Positions 44,385 to 53,024 of a stretch of DNA of 64,000 nt are shown piece after piece; within the stretch, counting starts at the first letter, position 1, and each line of letters opens with the position of its first letter. A model generated the notes under the pieces. It did not search any database. It saw only the letters and a list, made by a program, of their open reading frames with translations, and was not told where the DNA came from. The stretch is from BOG-908 sp963850605 (GTDB taxonomy: Bacteria > Pseudomonadota > Alphaproteobacteria > Acetobacterales > Acetobacteraceae). The stretch lies in NCBI GenBank assembly GCA_963850605.1, contig CAWKLX010000001.1, forward strand, positions 1-64,000, written 5' to 3'. Both the position numbers and the translations under genes were made by a program.

Positions 44385-47035
44385 TTGCGGGCGGTGCGGC
44401 CACGCATGGCGACAGGCGGGTCGCGGCGCGATTGATGGCGGCCCGGGCCGTTCTGTGGGCGGAAGCGCTGGGTATCGCACTCTGGCCGGTCGCTGCGCTG
44501 CTGGGCGGTTTCGCCGGGCTGGCGTTGCTGGGTGTCGTGGCCCCGTTGCCCTGGCCGGTTCACATCGCGGTGCTTCTTGCGGTGCTGGCCGGGTTGGCCG
44601 TTCTGCTGCGCCGGGCCGCGCCGGCGTTCCGCGCGCCAGGACCGGCGGCCGCCGAACGCCGGCTCGAGCGGGATTCGGGGCTGCGGCACCGGCCGTTCGC
44701 CACGCTGCGCGACCGCCCGGTGGACGATGCCGGATCACCGCTCTGGGCGCTGCACCAGGCGCGCGCGCGGGCCGGGCTGCAACGGCTTCGCCTGGCGCCG
44801 CCACGGCCGGACCTGGCCCACCACGATGGTCGGGCGCTGCGCGGCGCGGTGATCTTGCTGCTGGTGGCCGGCGTGGTCGTCGCCGGTCCCCGCGCCGGTT
44901 TCATGCTGCGCCAGGCCATGCTGCCCGGTTTGCCTGGGCTGCAGGCGAGCGCGCCGCCAACCGTGCAAGCCTGGATCGAGCCCCCTTCCTACACCGGCCT
45001 GCCGCCTGTCTTTCTGCCGGCAGGCGGCAGCGGGGAGGATGCGCCTGTCAACGTGCCGGCCGGGTCGCGGCTGACGGTCAGCGTGGGCGGTTTGACCAGC
45101 CCTCCGCGCCTGTCGCTCGCGGGGCAGGCGTTGAAGGTGGACCGGTTGTCGGCGGACAGTTTTCAGGCGGTCTCCGTGTTGACTGTGCCGGGGCGGCTGC
45201 GGCTGGACCGGCGATGGTCCTCGCTGGCGAGATGGACGGTTTCCCTGATCCCGAACGAGCCGCCAGCCCTGGCCTGGACCGCCGCGCCGGGGCGCGCCGG
45301 CACGTCGCTTTCGACTAGACTGCCTTGGCAGGCTGCCCAGCGCTGGGGCGTGGCGCGGCTTGAAGCGGTCCTGGTGCCCAGTGCCTCGCCAGGGCTGCCC
45401 GCGCGGCACATCCCGCTGCCACTGCCCGGCACGCCGCGACATGCGAGCGGCCAGGCAACCCCCGATTTGTCGGCCGACCCCTATGCGGGCGTGCTGATGT
45501 CGGCGCGGCTGGCGGGCACCGACGTGTCCGGCCAGCATGGGGAGAGCCCGCCGGAAAAATTCATCCTGCCGGCACGCGAGTTCCATCATCCGCTGGCCCG
45601 CGCGGTCGCCGAGCTGCGACGGCGCCTCGCGCTGCATCCGGACCGGCCGGCCGATATCGCCGACGAGCTTGCGACGCTCGGCGAGGCGCCGCTGGAACGG
45701 ACGGCCTATGGCGTCAGTCCCGCCGGGGCGGCGCTGAACCTGTCGGCTGCCGCGGCCGTGCTGCGCACGGCGCATGGTCCGTCGGCGGAGGCTGTCGCAG
45801 GTGTGCAGGCACGCCTTTGGGAGCTGGCGCTGGCGCTGGATGGCGCGCTGCCCGACGCCTCGGCGAAGGCGTTGGCCCAGGCGCAGGACAGATTGCGGCA
45901 CGGCATCGAGGAGCATGCGCGGGGCAAGCTGTCGGACAAGGAATTGTCGAAACGTCTGGATGCGCTGCGGCAGGCGCTGGACACACGGCTGGCTGATCTG
46001 GCGCGGCGGGCGCAGCAGCAGGGGGCGCTGCAAAAATTCGATCCGCACAGCCAGCATCTGTCGGCGCCCTCGATGGACCGCTTGATCCAGCGCCTGGAGC
46101 AGGCGCTGAAGGACGGCCGCACCGATGAGGCGCGCCGGCTGATGTCGCAGCTGGAGCGCACGATGGAGCAGCTCAAGGACGCGCATATCATGACACCGGA
46201 GGAGGCGCGGCGGCAGCGCGAGCAGGCGCGCACCGGGCGCCAGCAGATGGGCGCGGTGCAGGATATGGTGCAGCGGGAGAGCAAGCTGCTGGACCACGCC
46301 CAGGCGCGTGGGGCGAGTCAGGCGCCGCCGCCGATCCCGCCGGGTCTGTCCGAAGCGTTGGGACAGTTGAACCAGCCGCAAAACGGGACAGCCGACCCGA
46401 TGGACCAGGTACCGTTCGAGGGGCAGCAACCACTGGCGCCAATGCCGCCGGCCGCGTCGCAGGAGCGGCCGGCAAGCCAAGGCAAGTCGCCCGGTACGCC
46501 GCCGCGTGGTGACGATGCCAGAACGCAGCGCGCGCTGCATCGCGCGGTGGGCGCCCTGAAAGACGGGCTGGCCCAATCCGGCCGCAAGTCACCGCAAAGC
46601 CTGGACGATGCAGGGCGGGCGATGCAGGACGCTGCTCAGGCGCTAGCCAGTGCGGATGACCCGCAGGCGAGGGACGCAATCGCACGCGCCATCGCCGCTT
46701 TGCAGCAGGGCGGGCAGGACATGGCGCGCCAAGGCGGCCAGCAATCGGGCGCCGGCCTGCAGTTGACGCTAGAGCAGGGGGGCCAGGGCGGCGGCCAGGG
46801 CCAGGAAGATGAGGACGGCTCGGGCGATGGCGAGAGCGGCGCCAAGCGTGACCCGTTCGGTCGCCCGGTGGACGGCAACGGCGCGGTCGCCGACGACCCG
46901 CACCTGCGCGTGCCCGACGACATGGAGCAAGGCCGCAGCCGCGCCATCCAGGAAGAATTGCGCCGCCGCGGCGCGGACCGCGCCCGCCCCAAAGGCGAAT
47001 TGGACTACATAGACCGCCTACTGAAGTCCTTCTAA
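44381..47035 (+). CDS. DUF4175 large membrane protein
   Basis: About 884 residues from GTG 44381, which overlaps lysA as GTGA. N-terminal TM helices (ALGIALWPVAALLGGFAGLA; HIAVLLAVLAGLAVLL) and a third near 165 (AVILLLVAGVVVAGPRAGFM) are followed by beta-rich domains (PPTVQAWIEPPSYTGLPPVF), then a long helical coiled-coil region (LRQALDTRLADLARRAQQQG; LEQALKDGRTDEARRLMSQL) and a Gln/Gly-rich low-complexity stretch before a conserved end, RPKGELDYIDRLLKSF. This is the DUF4175/TIGR02302 family of alphaproteobacteria, of unknown function, normally next to lysA. Confidence 0.88.
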   Translation: MIAGGAATHGDRRVAARLMAARAVLWAEALGIALWPVAALLGGFAGLALLGVVAPLPWPVHIAVLLAVLAGLAVLLRRAAPAFRAPGPAAAERRLERDSGLRHRPFATLRDRPVDDAGSPLWALHQARARAGLQRLRLAPPRPDLAHHDGRALRGAVILLLVAGVVVAGPRAGFMLRQAMLPGLPGLQASAPPTVQAWIEPPSYTGLPPVFLPAGGSGEDAPVNVPAGSRLTVSVGGLTSPPRLSLAGQALKVDRLSADSFQAVSVLTVPGRLRLDRRWSSLARWTVSLIPNEPPALAWTAAPGRAGTSLSTRLPWQAAQRWGVARLEAVLVPSASPGLPARHIPLPLPGTPRHASGQATPDLSADPYAGVLMSARLAGTDVSGQHGESPPEKFILPAREFHHPLARAVAELRRRLALHPDRPADIADELATLGEAPLERTAYGVSPAGAALNLSAAAAVLRTAHGPSAEAVAGVQARLWELALALDGALPDASAKALAQAQDRLRHGIEEHARGKLSDKELSKRLDALRQALDTRLADLARRAQQQGALQKFDPHSQHLSAPSMDRLIQRLEQALKDGRTDEARRLMSQLERTMEQLKDAHIMTPEEARRQREQARTGRQQMGAVQDMVQRESKLLDHAQARGASQAPPPIPPGLSEALGQLNQPQNGTADPMDQVPFEGQQPLAPMPPAASQERPASQGKSPGTPPRGDDARTQRALHRAVGALKDGLAQSGRKSPQSLDDAGRAMQDAAQALASADDPQARDAIARAIAALQQGGQDMARQGGQQSGAGLQLTLEQGGQGGGQGQEDEDGSGDGESGAKRDPFGRPVDGNGAVADDPHLRVPDDMEQGRSRAIQEELRRRGADRARPKGELDYIDRLLKSF

Positions 47036-47053
47036 ATGAGGAAAGGTTCTTTG

Positions 47054-47099
47054 CTTCTTTCTTGCAAGAAAGAAGATTCTTCTTTTCTGAAGAAAAGAA
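47054..47099. repeat. Two AT-rich hairpins between operons
   Basis: 47054-47075 is a perfect 22-base palindrome (CTTCTTTC at its left arm), and 47080-47099 forms a nine-base-pair hairpin with a two-base loop. Both lie between the DUF4175 stop and the DUF6111-like start. Their TTCTTT/AAGAAA composition contrasts sharply with the GC-rich surroundings and is typical of dispersed AAGAAG-type intergenic repeats in acetic-acid bacteria. They may terminate transcription in both directions. Confidence 0.65.
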
Positions 47100-47121
47100 A
47101 CAAAAGACTTTTAACTATTAG

Positions 47122-47346
47122 ATGAGGTATGCTGAATACGCGTTGTTGGCTGTGCCGGTCTGCCTGGCGGCGGCTTGGCTATGCGGCGTGCGTGGGCTGA
47201 GCCGGCAGGGTATGGTCGCCTTGGCCGGCCTGCTTGTTGCCTTGGCCGCTGGGCTGTTCTGGTTGGGCGAGGGGCGCAGCTTTACCGGGCATTACGTGCC
47301 TGCCCGGCTGCAGAACGGCACCATCCTGCCCGGTCATCCGAAGTGA
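47122..47346 (+). CDS. DUF6111-like small membrane protein
   Basis: 74 residues, MRYAEYALLAVPVCLAAAWL then ALAGLLVALAAGLFWLGEGR: two TM helices and a short tail (YVPARLQNGTILPGHPK). This matches the small protein encoded before the CCA-adding enzyme in many Rhodospirillales. Its stop overlaps the next start as GTGA, so the products are co-translated. Function unknown. Confidence 0.78.
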   Translation: MRYAEYALLAVPVCLAAAWLCGVRGLSRQGMVALAGLLVALAAGLFWLGEGRSFTGHYVPARLQNGTILPGHPK

Positions 47347-48515
47347 GCCGGCCGGCGATCCTGGATCTGCCTGCTCTGGCGCCTATCTGGCGCGCCCTGC
47401 CCCGCGCGCGCCTGGTGGGTGGCTGCGTCCGCGACACGCTGGCGGGCTGCCCAGTCGCCGACATCGATCTGGCAACGCCCGATCCGCCCGATGCCGTGCA
47501 GACAAGGCTCAAGGCGGCTGGGCTGCGTGTGCTGCCGACAGGGATCGCCCATGGCACGGTCACCGCCCTGTCCGGCGGGCAGCCTTTCGAGATCACGACG
47601 TTGCGGCGCGATGTGGAGACGGATGGGCGTCATGCGCAGGTCGCCTGGACCGACGATTTCACCGAGGACGCGGCGAGGCGCGACTTCACCATCAATGCCA
47701 TGTCGCTGGATCAGGCGGGCACGCTGCACGACCCGTTCGGTGGACAGGCGGATTTAGCGGCTCGGCATGTCCGGTTCGTGGGCGAGGCAGGCGTTCGAAT
47801 CGCCGAGGACCGGCTGCGCATATTGCGGTTCTTTCGCTTCTTCGCGCGCTACGGCGCGCCGCCGCCGGATGCGGATGCGGTGCAGGCCATAGCGGCGGCC
47901 GCAGCGGACCTGCGCAGATTGTCGGCGGAGCGGGTGTGGAGCGAGCTGAAGCGCATCCTCGCCGCTTCCGACCCGCGCGCCGCGCTCCGCATGATGTTCG
48001 AGCTGGGCGTGATGGCGGCCGTGTTGCCCGAAGCCTCCGACATTGGCGCCCTGGACGGTATGCTTGAACATGGTGCGCCGGCCGATCCGGTTCTGCGAAT
48101 GTCGGCGATGCTGGGAGGCGATATCACGCCGCTCGCCGAGCGGCTGCGGCTTTCGGCCGCCGAACAGGACCGGCTGGCGGCGCTGACGTCGGGGCCGGTG
48201 CCCCGGCCGGACGATGACGATGCGGCGCTGCGCCGGTTGCTGGCGGACAACCCGGCCGATGTCTTGACGGGGCGGGTTTGGCGCACCTATCCGGCGGCCG
48301 CTTCGCTGCGGGCGCGACTTGCCGGCCTGCCGCGCCCGGTTTTTCCGCTGGAGGGCCGCCATGCGCTGGCGGCCGGCCTGTCGCCTGGGCCTGAGGTGGG
48401 TCAGGCATTGCGGACGGTACGGGCGTGGTGGCGGGAGGGCGGCTGCGTCGCGGAATTAGGGGACTGCCAAGCGCGGCTCGCCCAGTTGATTGGCAGCGCG
48501 CAGATACAGGGTTGA
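47343..48515 (+). CDS. cca: CCA tRNA nucleotidyltransferase / poly(A) polymerase family
   Basis: 390 residues from GTG 47343. RARLVGGCVRDTLAGCPVAD is the nucleotide-binding GG-x-V-R-D loop, followed by the DIDLATPDPP carboxylate pair (catalytic Asp residues). Then come TLRRDVETDGRHAQVAWTDD, FTEDAARRDFTINAMSLDQA and the basic EDRLRILRFFRFFARYG helix. It adds or repairs the 3' CCA of tRNAs in the cytosol. It overlaps the small upstream gene by 4 bases. Confidence 0.93.
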   Translation: MSRPAILDLPALAPIWRALPRARLVGGCVRDTLAGCPVADIDLATPDPPDAVQTRLKAAGLRVLPTGIAHGTVTALSGGQPFEITTLRRDVETDGRHAQVAWTDDFTEDAARRDFTINAMSLDQAGTLHDPFGGQADLAARHVRFVGEAGVRIAEDRLRILRFFRFFARYGAPPPDADAVQAIAAAAADLRRLSAERVWSELKRILAASDPRAALRMMFELGVMAAVLPEASDIGALDGMLEHGAPADPVLRMSAMLGGDITPLAERLRLSAAEQDRLAALTSGPVPRPDDDDAALRRLLADNPADVLTGRVWRTYPAAASLRARLAGLPRPVFPLEGRHALAAGLSPGPEVGQALRTVRAWWREGGCVAELGDCQARLAQLIGSAQIQG

Positions 48516-48546
48516 TTTTCAACGCATAGCTGAACACTGTTTATCC

Positions 48547-49197
48547 ATGAACCAGATTTGCGAGGTGGTGCGCACGCGCAAACCGCGTGGCCAGGGTGCG
48601 TCGCGCCGTGGAGAAATCCTCGATGCTGCGAAACACCTGTTCGCCGAGCAGGGGGTGGACCACGTCACCATGCGCCGCATCGGGGCCGCCGTCGGCGTGT
48701 CCCCCACCGCACTCTATATGCACTTTTCAGACAAGGACGCGTTGCTGGCCGCCATCGCCCAGGACACGTTCGCCGAGTTGGTAGACCGGCTCGAGCAGAG
48801 CCGCATCGAGACAGTGGATCCGCTCAAACGGTTCCGGGCCGGGCTGCGCGCCTATATCGATTTCGGCATTGCGCGGCCGGATGAGTATCGTTTGACGTTC
48901 ATGACGAGGCTGTTCCGGCGAGCGGAAATCAAGACTTGCGCCCTGGAGCTGGCGGACCGCTCGTTTCATATCCTGCAAGACGGGGTGAGAGAGCTGATGG
49001 CGGCCGGCGTGTTCAGGGATGGCAATGCAACGCTGATATCGGAGGCGATATGGGCAACGTTGCACGGGGTGACCGCCCTGCTGCTCGATCAGGCGGAGAA
49101 CATCCTGGCCAAGCAGGAGGCGCTGGTCGAGGCGTCGCTCGACCTGCTGATTGCCGGGCTGCTGAGGCCTGCGTCCGGGCAACCCGCATCCGCGTAA
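48547..49197 (+). CDS. TetR-family transcriptional regulator
   Basis: 216 residues from ATG 48547. Helix-turn-helix: ILDAAKHLFAEQGVDHVTMR with RIGAAVGVSPTALYMHFSDK. The C-terminal ligand domain is helical (VDPLKRFRAGLRAYIDFGIA; GVTALLLDQAENILAKQEAL). TetR regulators of this type commonly control efflux pumps. The next gene, 63 bases downstream on the same strand, encodes an RND porter-like protein, its likely target or operon partner. Confidence 0.85.
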   Translation: MNQICEVVRTRKPRGQGASRRGEILDAAKHLFAEQGVDHVTMRRIGAAVGVSPTALYMHFSDKDALLAAIAQDTFAELVDRLEQSRIETVDPLKRFRAGLRAYIDFGIARPDEYRLTFMTRLFRRAEIKTCALELADRSFHILQDGVRELMAAGVFRDGNATLISEAIWATLHGVTALLLDQAENILAKQEALVEASLDLLIAGLLRPASGQPASA

Positions 49198-49260
49198 ATA
49201 AACCTTGTTAACTGAACGTCGGTAACCTATGTTAGTCAGGTCTCGAACAGGAGCCCTGCC

Positions 49261-49935
49261 GTGTTCCACACCCTCTCGCTCCCAAGTTTTCGTTTTTCCG
49301 CCACGCTGCCGCGCCGTATCCAGCTGGCCCAGGTGGCACCGCTGGCCCTGGCGAGCGCGGGATTGGTCGCCGCCATGCTGGTGAACGCCACGCCCCGGAC
49401 GAACATTCCCGCCGTATCGGCCGATCATCCGGTCGCGACATTGACGCAGTCCGCCGGGGAATCGATAGCCTCTTTGCAGATCGCCTCCGATTCGCTGCGG
49501 GCCGAGCTGCGCGCCGTGCCAGGCGTGGGCGCGGTAGAGGTGCGGGGTTTGCAGACCACTGGGGTGGAACTGCGTTTTTCTCCTTCCCGCCTGGCGGATA
49601 TGGGGGTGCGGCGCGCCGACTTGCTGGCGTCCGTGCCTGCCCAGGCCAAGTCACCCGGCGTGATCGCCGTGCGCGCCGATGTGGCGCAGGATGGGCCTGA
49701 GGTGGTGGCGGACATGCCCGTGCAGGCCGGCCAGCATGTGATGCGCCTGGGTGATCTGGCGTTTGTCGCGCGCACGCCCCTGCCCGCGCCGATCGCCCGC
49801 CTGCATCGGGACGGCCATCCGGCCGTAGAAGTGTTCGTGCTCCCGGCCCAGGGTGAGGCCGGCCCGGTGTTGGACCGTCGCATCGCAACGGCGCTGGCGG
49901 CGGCGAAACTGCCGGCGAACGTCGCGATGAAGTAG
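49261..49935 (+). CDS. Membrane-anchored protein with a lone RND porter-like domain
   Basis: 224 residues from GTG 49261. One TM helix (VAPLALASAGLVAAMLVNAT, residues about 25-44) is followed by a periplasmic segment. Residues about 75-220 read like the PN2-type porter subdomain of RND pumps: DSLRAELRAVPGVGAVEVRG, VELRFSPSRLADMGVRRADL, HVMRLGDLAFVARTP, and HRDGHPAVEVFV. A full RND permease has about 1,000 residues and 12 TM helices; here only one soluble subdomain is present, with its own anchor and an intact frame. It could be a remnant, a regulator or a self-standing periplasmic protein. I do not know a named family for it. Confidence 0.6.
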   Translation: MFHTLSLPSFRFSATLPRRIQLAQVAPLALASAGLVAAMLVNATPRTNIPAVSADHPVATLTQSAGESIASLQIASDSLRAELRAVPGVGAVEVRGLQTTGVELRFSPSRLADMGVRRADLLASVPAQAKSPGVIAVRADVAQDGPEVVADMPVQAGQHVMRLGDLAFVARTPLPAPIARLHRDGHPAVEVFVLPAQGEAGPVLDRRIATALAAAKLPANVAMK

Positions 49936-50004
49936 CCGGGCAATTGCGCCCGTCTGCCGGAAGGGCCATCGAGAACACTGGCTTTTCCGGCGACCGGCGA
50001 GCGC

Positions 50005-51324
50005 ATGGCGTATCCGATTTTTCTGCAGCTGGCCGGGCGGCGTGTGACCGTGCTGGGCCGGGACGAGGCGGCGAACCGCCGGGCCGCTTCGCTGGAGGCG
50101 GAGGGTGCGCTCGTCGAGCGGGTGACGACCGCGGCCGAAGCGCGCATCCCAGGCTGCGCGCTGGCCGTGGCCTCCGGTGCGCCGGAGGAGGAACTCGCGG
50201 CATTTTCGGCCGCGGCGCAGGCGGCCGGCGTGCCGGTCAATGTGGTCGATCGGCCGGAGCTGTGCAGCTACATCACGCCGGCCATCGTGGATCGCGCGCC
50301 GCTGATGATCGCCATATCCAGCGGCGGGGCTGCGCCCGTGCTGGCGCGGCTGCTGCGTGCCCGGATCGAGACGTTCGTGGCGCCCGCCTGGGGCCGGCTT
50401 GCCGCGCTGGCCGACTTGTTCAAGCACGAGACGAGGCGCCGTCTGCCGGACGTGATACGGCGCCGACGTTTTCTGGAGGGTGTGTTTTCCGGCCGCGTCG
50501 CCGACCTGGTTCTTGCGGGAGACGAAAGCGGGGCCGGACGGGAATACTCCGCCCTGCTCGAACAGGCGGAGGCGGGGACCGAACGCGCGAACGCGGGGTT
50601 CGTCCACCTGGTGGGGGCTGGGCCGGGAGCGGCCGACCTGGTCAGCCTGCGCGGCCTTCGTCTGCTGGGGGAGGCGGATGTCATCGTGCACGACCGCCTT
50701 GGTACGGCCGAGGTCCTGAACCTGGCGCGGCGCGACGCAGAGCGGGTCGATGTCGGCAAGAGCCAGGGCGATCACACCATGCCCCAGCGCGACATCAACG
50801 CGCTGCTGGTGCGCCTAGCGCGCGAGGGCCGCCGCGTGGTGCGCCTGAAGGGCGGCGATCCGTTCATATTCGGGCGCGGTGGCGAGGAGGTCGAGGCGCT
50901 GGCCGAAGCGGGCGTGGCACATGACGTCGTTCCCGGCATTACGGCCGCGCTGGCCTGCGCGGCTTCGGCCCGCATACCGCTTACCCACCGCGCCGCCGCA
51001 CACGCCGTAACATTCGTCACCGCCCATCGCCGGCGCGAGGATCTGGGCATCGATTACGCCGGCCTGTTGCGGCCTGGGGTGACGCTGGCGATCTACATGG
51101 GCCTGGCCACCCTGCCCCGCTTGCGGGACGAGCTGGCGGCTGCGGGATTTTCGACGGCGATGCCGGCGGTTCTGGTGGAGAATGGCGGAACGGCGCACAG
51201 CCGGGTGCTGCGCGGGCCGCTGGAGGAGCTGGCGCGCTCGGCCGGCGAGTGGTCGGAAGGCGGGCCGGTGCTGATCCTATTGGGTGGCACGGCTGGCCGC
51301 GTCGACCAGCGCCGACCTTCATGA
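50005..51324 (+). CDS. cysG: Siroheme synthase (bifunctional)
   Basis: 439 residues. The N-terminal part is the precorrin-2 dehydrogenase/ferrochelatase: RRVTVLGRDEAANRRAASLE (NAD site), NVVDRPELCSYITPAIVDR. The C-terminal half is uroporphyrinogen-III methyltransferase: HLVGAGPGAADLVSLRGLRL, VVRLKGGDPFIFGRGGEEVE, DVVPGITAALACAASARIPL and HAVTFVTAHRR. It makes siroheme for sulfite and nitrite reductases. It ends 2 bases before the convergent membrane-protein gene. cysK lies in the same sulfur-related block to the right. Confidence 0.93.
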   Translation: MAYPIFLQLAGRRVTVLGRDEAANRRAASLEAEGALVERVTTAAEARIPGCALAVASGAPEEELAAFSAAAQAAGVPVNVVDRPELCSYITPAIVDRAPLMIAISSGGAAPVLARLLRARIETFVAPAWGRLAALADLFKHETRRRLPDVIRRRRFLEGVFSGRVADLVLAGDESGAGREYSALLEQAEAGTERANAGFVHLVGAGPGAADLVSLRGLRLLGEADVIVHDRLGTAEVLNLARRDAERVDVGKSQGDHTMPQRDINALLVRLAREGRRVVRLKGGDPFIFGRGGEEVEALAEAGVAHDVVPGITAALACAASARIPLTHRAAAHAVTFVTAHRRREDLGIDYAGLLRPGVTLAIYMGLATLPRLRDELAAAGFSTAMPAVLVENGGTAHSRVLRGPLEELARSAGEWSEGGPVLILLGGTAGRVDQRRPS

Positions 51325-51326
51325 TT

Positions 51327-53024
51327 TCACGTCGCAGGTATGCCAACGGTCCAGCGGCCTTCTCGCGGCGCCACCCCGCAAATTCCCGCAACGGGGTGGT
51401 CGTCCAACCAATGCCTGAGATGTCCGAAATACTCAGGTCTATTGGGCTCGAAAAGCTGCCAGCCAGGCGGATACCAGCTGCTGTTGCCGTTGACCGTCGG
51501 CAGGCCGGTCACTTGCGACAGCAACATCGCGTCGGGTTGCTGGATTGGCCAGGGGAGCAGCCTATCGGTGCCGGAATATGGGAGGAGATAGAACGCCCGA
51601 CATGCGGGAGGAGGATGGCCGGCGCGGCTGAGCCAGGACGCGGACGCCCGGTCGTCATAATATGACGGGCCACCATTGGCCTGCTCGACAACGCACAGAG
51701 CGAGCGCTCCTGCGACCAGCACATGCGACCGCGCCGAGCCATGTCGGCGCGACGCGGCCCAGGCGGAAACCGCGTAGCTGACGCCGCAGCACATGAAGAA
51801 CAGGGATGCCAACTGGATCCGGAAAGGCGTGCGTATGCCGCTGCCACCTGGAACGATCCGGTAGATGAACCACCAGAGCGAATGGCCCTTGACCTCCGCG
51901 GTGAGAAGCCAGGCAATGAACGGCGTCGCAAGGCACGCCAAGGCGAGCGCGTCCAGCATCGGCGTGTCTGGCCGGGCACGCTGCCGTGAGGAGACGTAGA
52001 GGAGAGAGAGAACGGCGACGACAAGGAGAGTCGGGGTGAATCCAAGGGCGATCTCGGCCACTGGCCGTCCGTTGGTGTTCGATATTCCCGTGAGATAGAG
52101 GATGTGGTGCCAGAGCACGTTGCGTGACTGGACGTTCACCACGTCGGTCAGACGCGGCATGAAAGTCTGAACCTCGTGCCAGGACCGATGGTTTTTCGAC
52201 GTACCCGCATAAACGAGCGCGACGGGTATCGCGCCGAGGAGGCAGCCCACGGCGCCGCCGGCCGCCATCATGGCCAAGCGCCGCCGCTGCTCCACCCACG
52301 CGTGCCGGGGCGTCACCATGCGGAATATCACCGCGACGATCGCGCTCTCCAACGCCAGGAACCATCCGGTCTGCGGGGCGGTGAGCGTGATCGCGCAGAA
52401 CACCAGCGCGGCGGCCGATGTGTAACAGGCGGACGGCCACCCCGAACGCCGCCACGCCGCGAGCAGCAGCAGACCGAGGATCGGCGCCAGCATGATGGTG
52501 TAGGTCTGGGCGTGCCCCAGTTTCATGGTGACCAGCGAGCCGAACGCGAACACGAATCCGAAAGCGGCCGCCACACCCAGGCGCGCGCCCAGGCCGCGCA
52601 TCAGCGCGATGAAACCCCAGTAGCCCGCCACGGCAAAGACGGCGATCGAGCAGTCGAACGCACAAGACATGCTCAATCCGATGCCGCGGGCGATTGCATA
52701 CGGCACAGCAAACAGCACGTAGGTGTCGGTCAAGCCGAGCGTGTTTCGTGCCGGCCAGAACCAGCCTGGCGTTTTCCAATCCTGGGCGCTGCCAATACTC
52801 ACGTGCCACCAGTGTTCCAGCGTTGCACGCGTAATCGCGCCGTCGCCCTCACCGCCCAATGCGCCCAGTCCGAACCACGGCAACCAGTGCCGAAAAAGAC
52901 TGAGCATTCCCGCGAGGAACAGCAGGATGGAGAGCACGCCTTCGGCACGCAGCACGCGCATTGCCCGCGGCTGGACATGGACAGGCATCGGGACAGAGGC
53001 TGCAACCGGCTTGCGTGAGATCAT
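51327..53024 (-). CDS. Polytopic membrane protein, GT-C/YfhO-like
   Basis: 565 residues from ATG 53024, which overlaps the alcohol dehydrogenase stop as ATGA. About 10-12 TM helices. After TM1 comes GGEGDGAITRATLEHWWHVS with an acidic pair, and WKTPGWFWPARNTLGLTDTY; later come GGSGIRTPFRIQLASLFFMC and a C-terminal soluble end, LPTVNGNSSWYPPGWQLFEP. This layout (acidic residues in the first periplasmic loop, FWP/YP motif) resembles GT-C-fold membrane glycosyltransferases. The same protein type, in broken form, occurs at 11514-13228. The substrate is unknown. Confidence 0.7.
   Translation of the reverse strand: MISRKPVAASVPMPVHVQPRAMRVLRAEGVLSILLFLAGMLSLFRHWLPWFGLGALGGEGDGAITRATLEHWWHVSIGSAQDWKTPGWFWPARNTLGLTDTYVLFAVPYAIARGIGLSMSCAFDCSIAVFAVAGYWGFIALMRGLGARLGVAAAFGFVFAFGSLVTMKLGHAQTYTIMLAPILGLLLLAAWRRSGWPSACYTSAAALVFCAITLTAPQTGWFLALESAIVAVIFRMVTPRHAWVEQRRRLAMMAAGGAVGCLLGAIPVALVYAGTSKNHRSWHEVQTFMPRLTDVVNVQSRNVLWHHILYLTGISNTNGRPVAEIALGFTPTLLVVAVLSLLYVSSRQRARPDTPMLDALALACLATPFIAWLLTAEVKGHSLWWFIYRIVPGGSGIRTPFRIQLASLFFMCCGVSYAVSAWAASRRHGSARSHVLVAGALALCVVEQANGGPSYYDDRASASWLSRAGHPPPACRAFYLLPYSGTDRLLPWPIQQPDAMLLSQVTGLPTVNGNSSWYPPGWQLFEPNRPEYFGHLRHWLDDHPVAGICGVAPREGRWTVGIPAT

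Noticed and set aside
44735..46576. Open frame of 613 codons on the minus strand
   Set aside because: It is antisense to the DUF4175 gene, with arginine-rich composition and no motifs; the plus-strand gene is supported by its overlap with lysA and family features.
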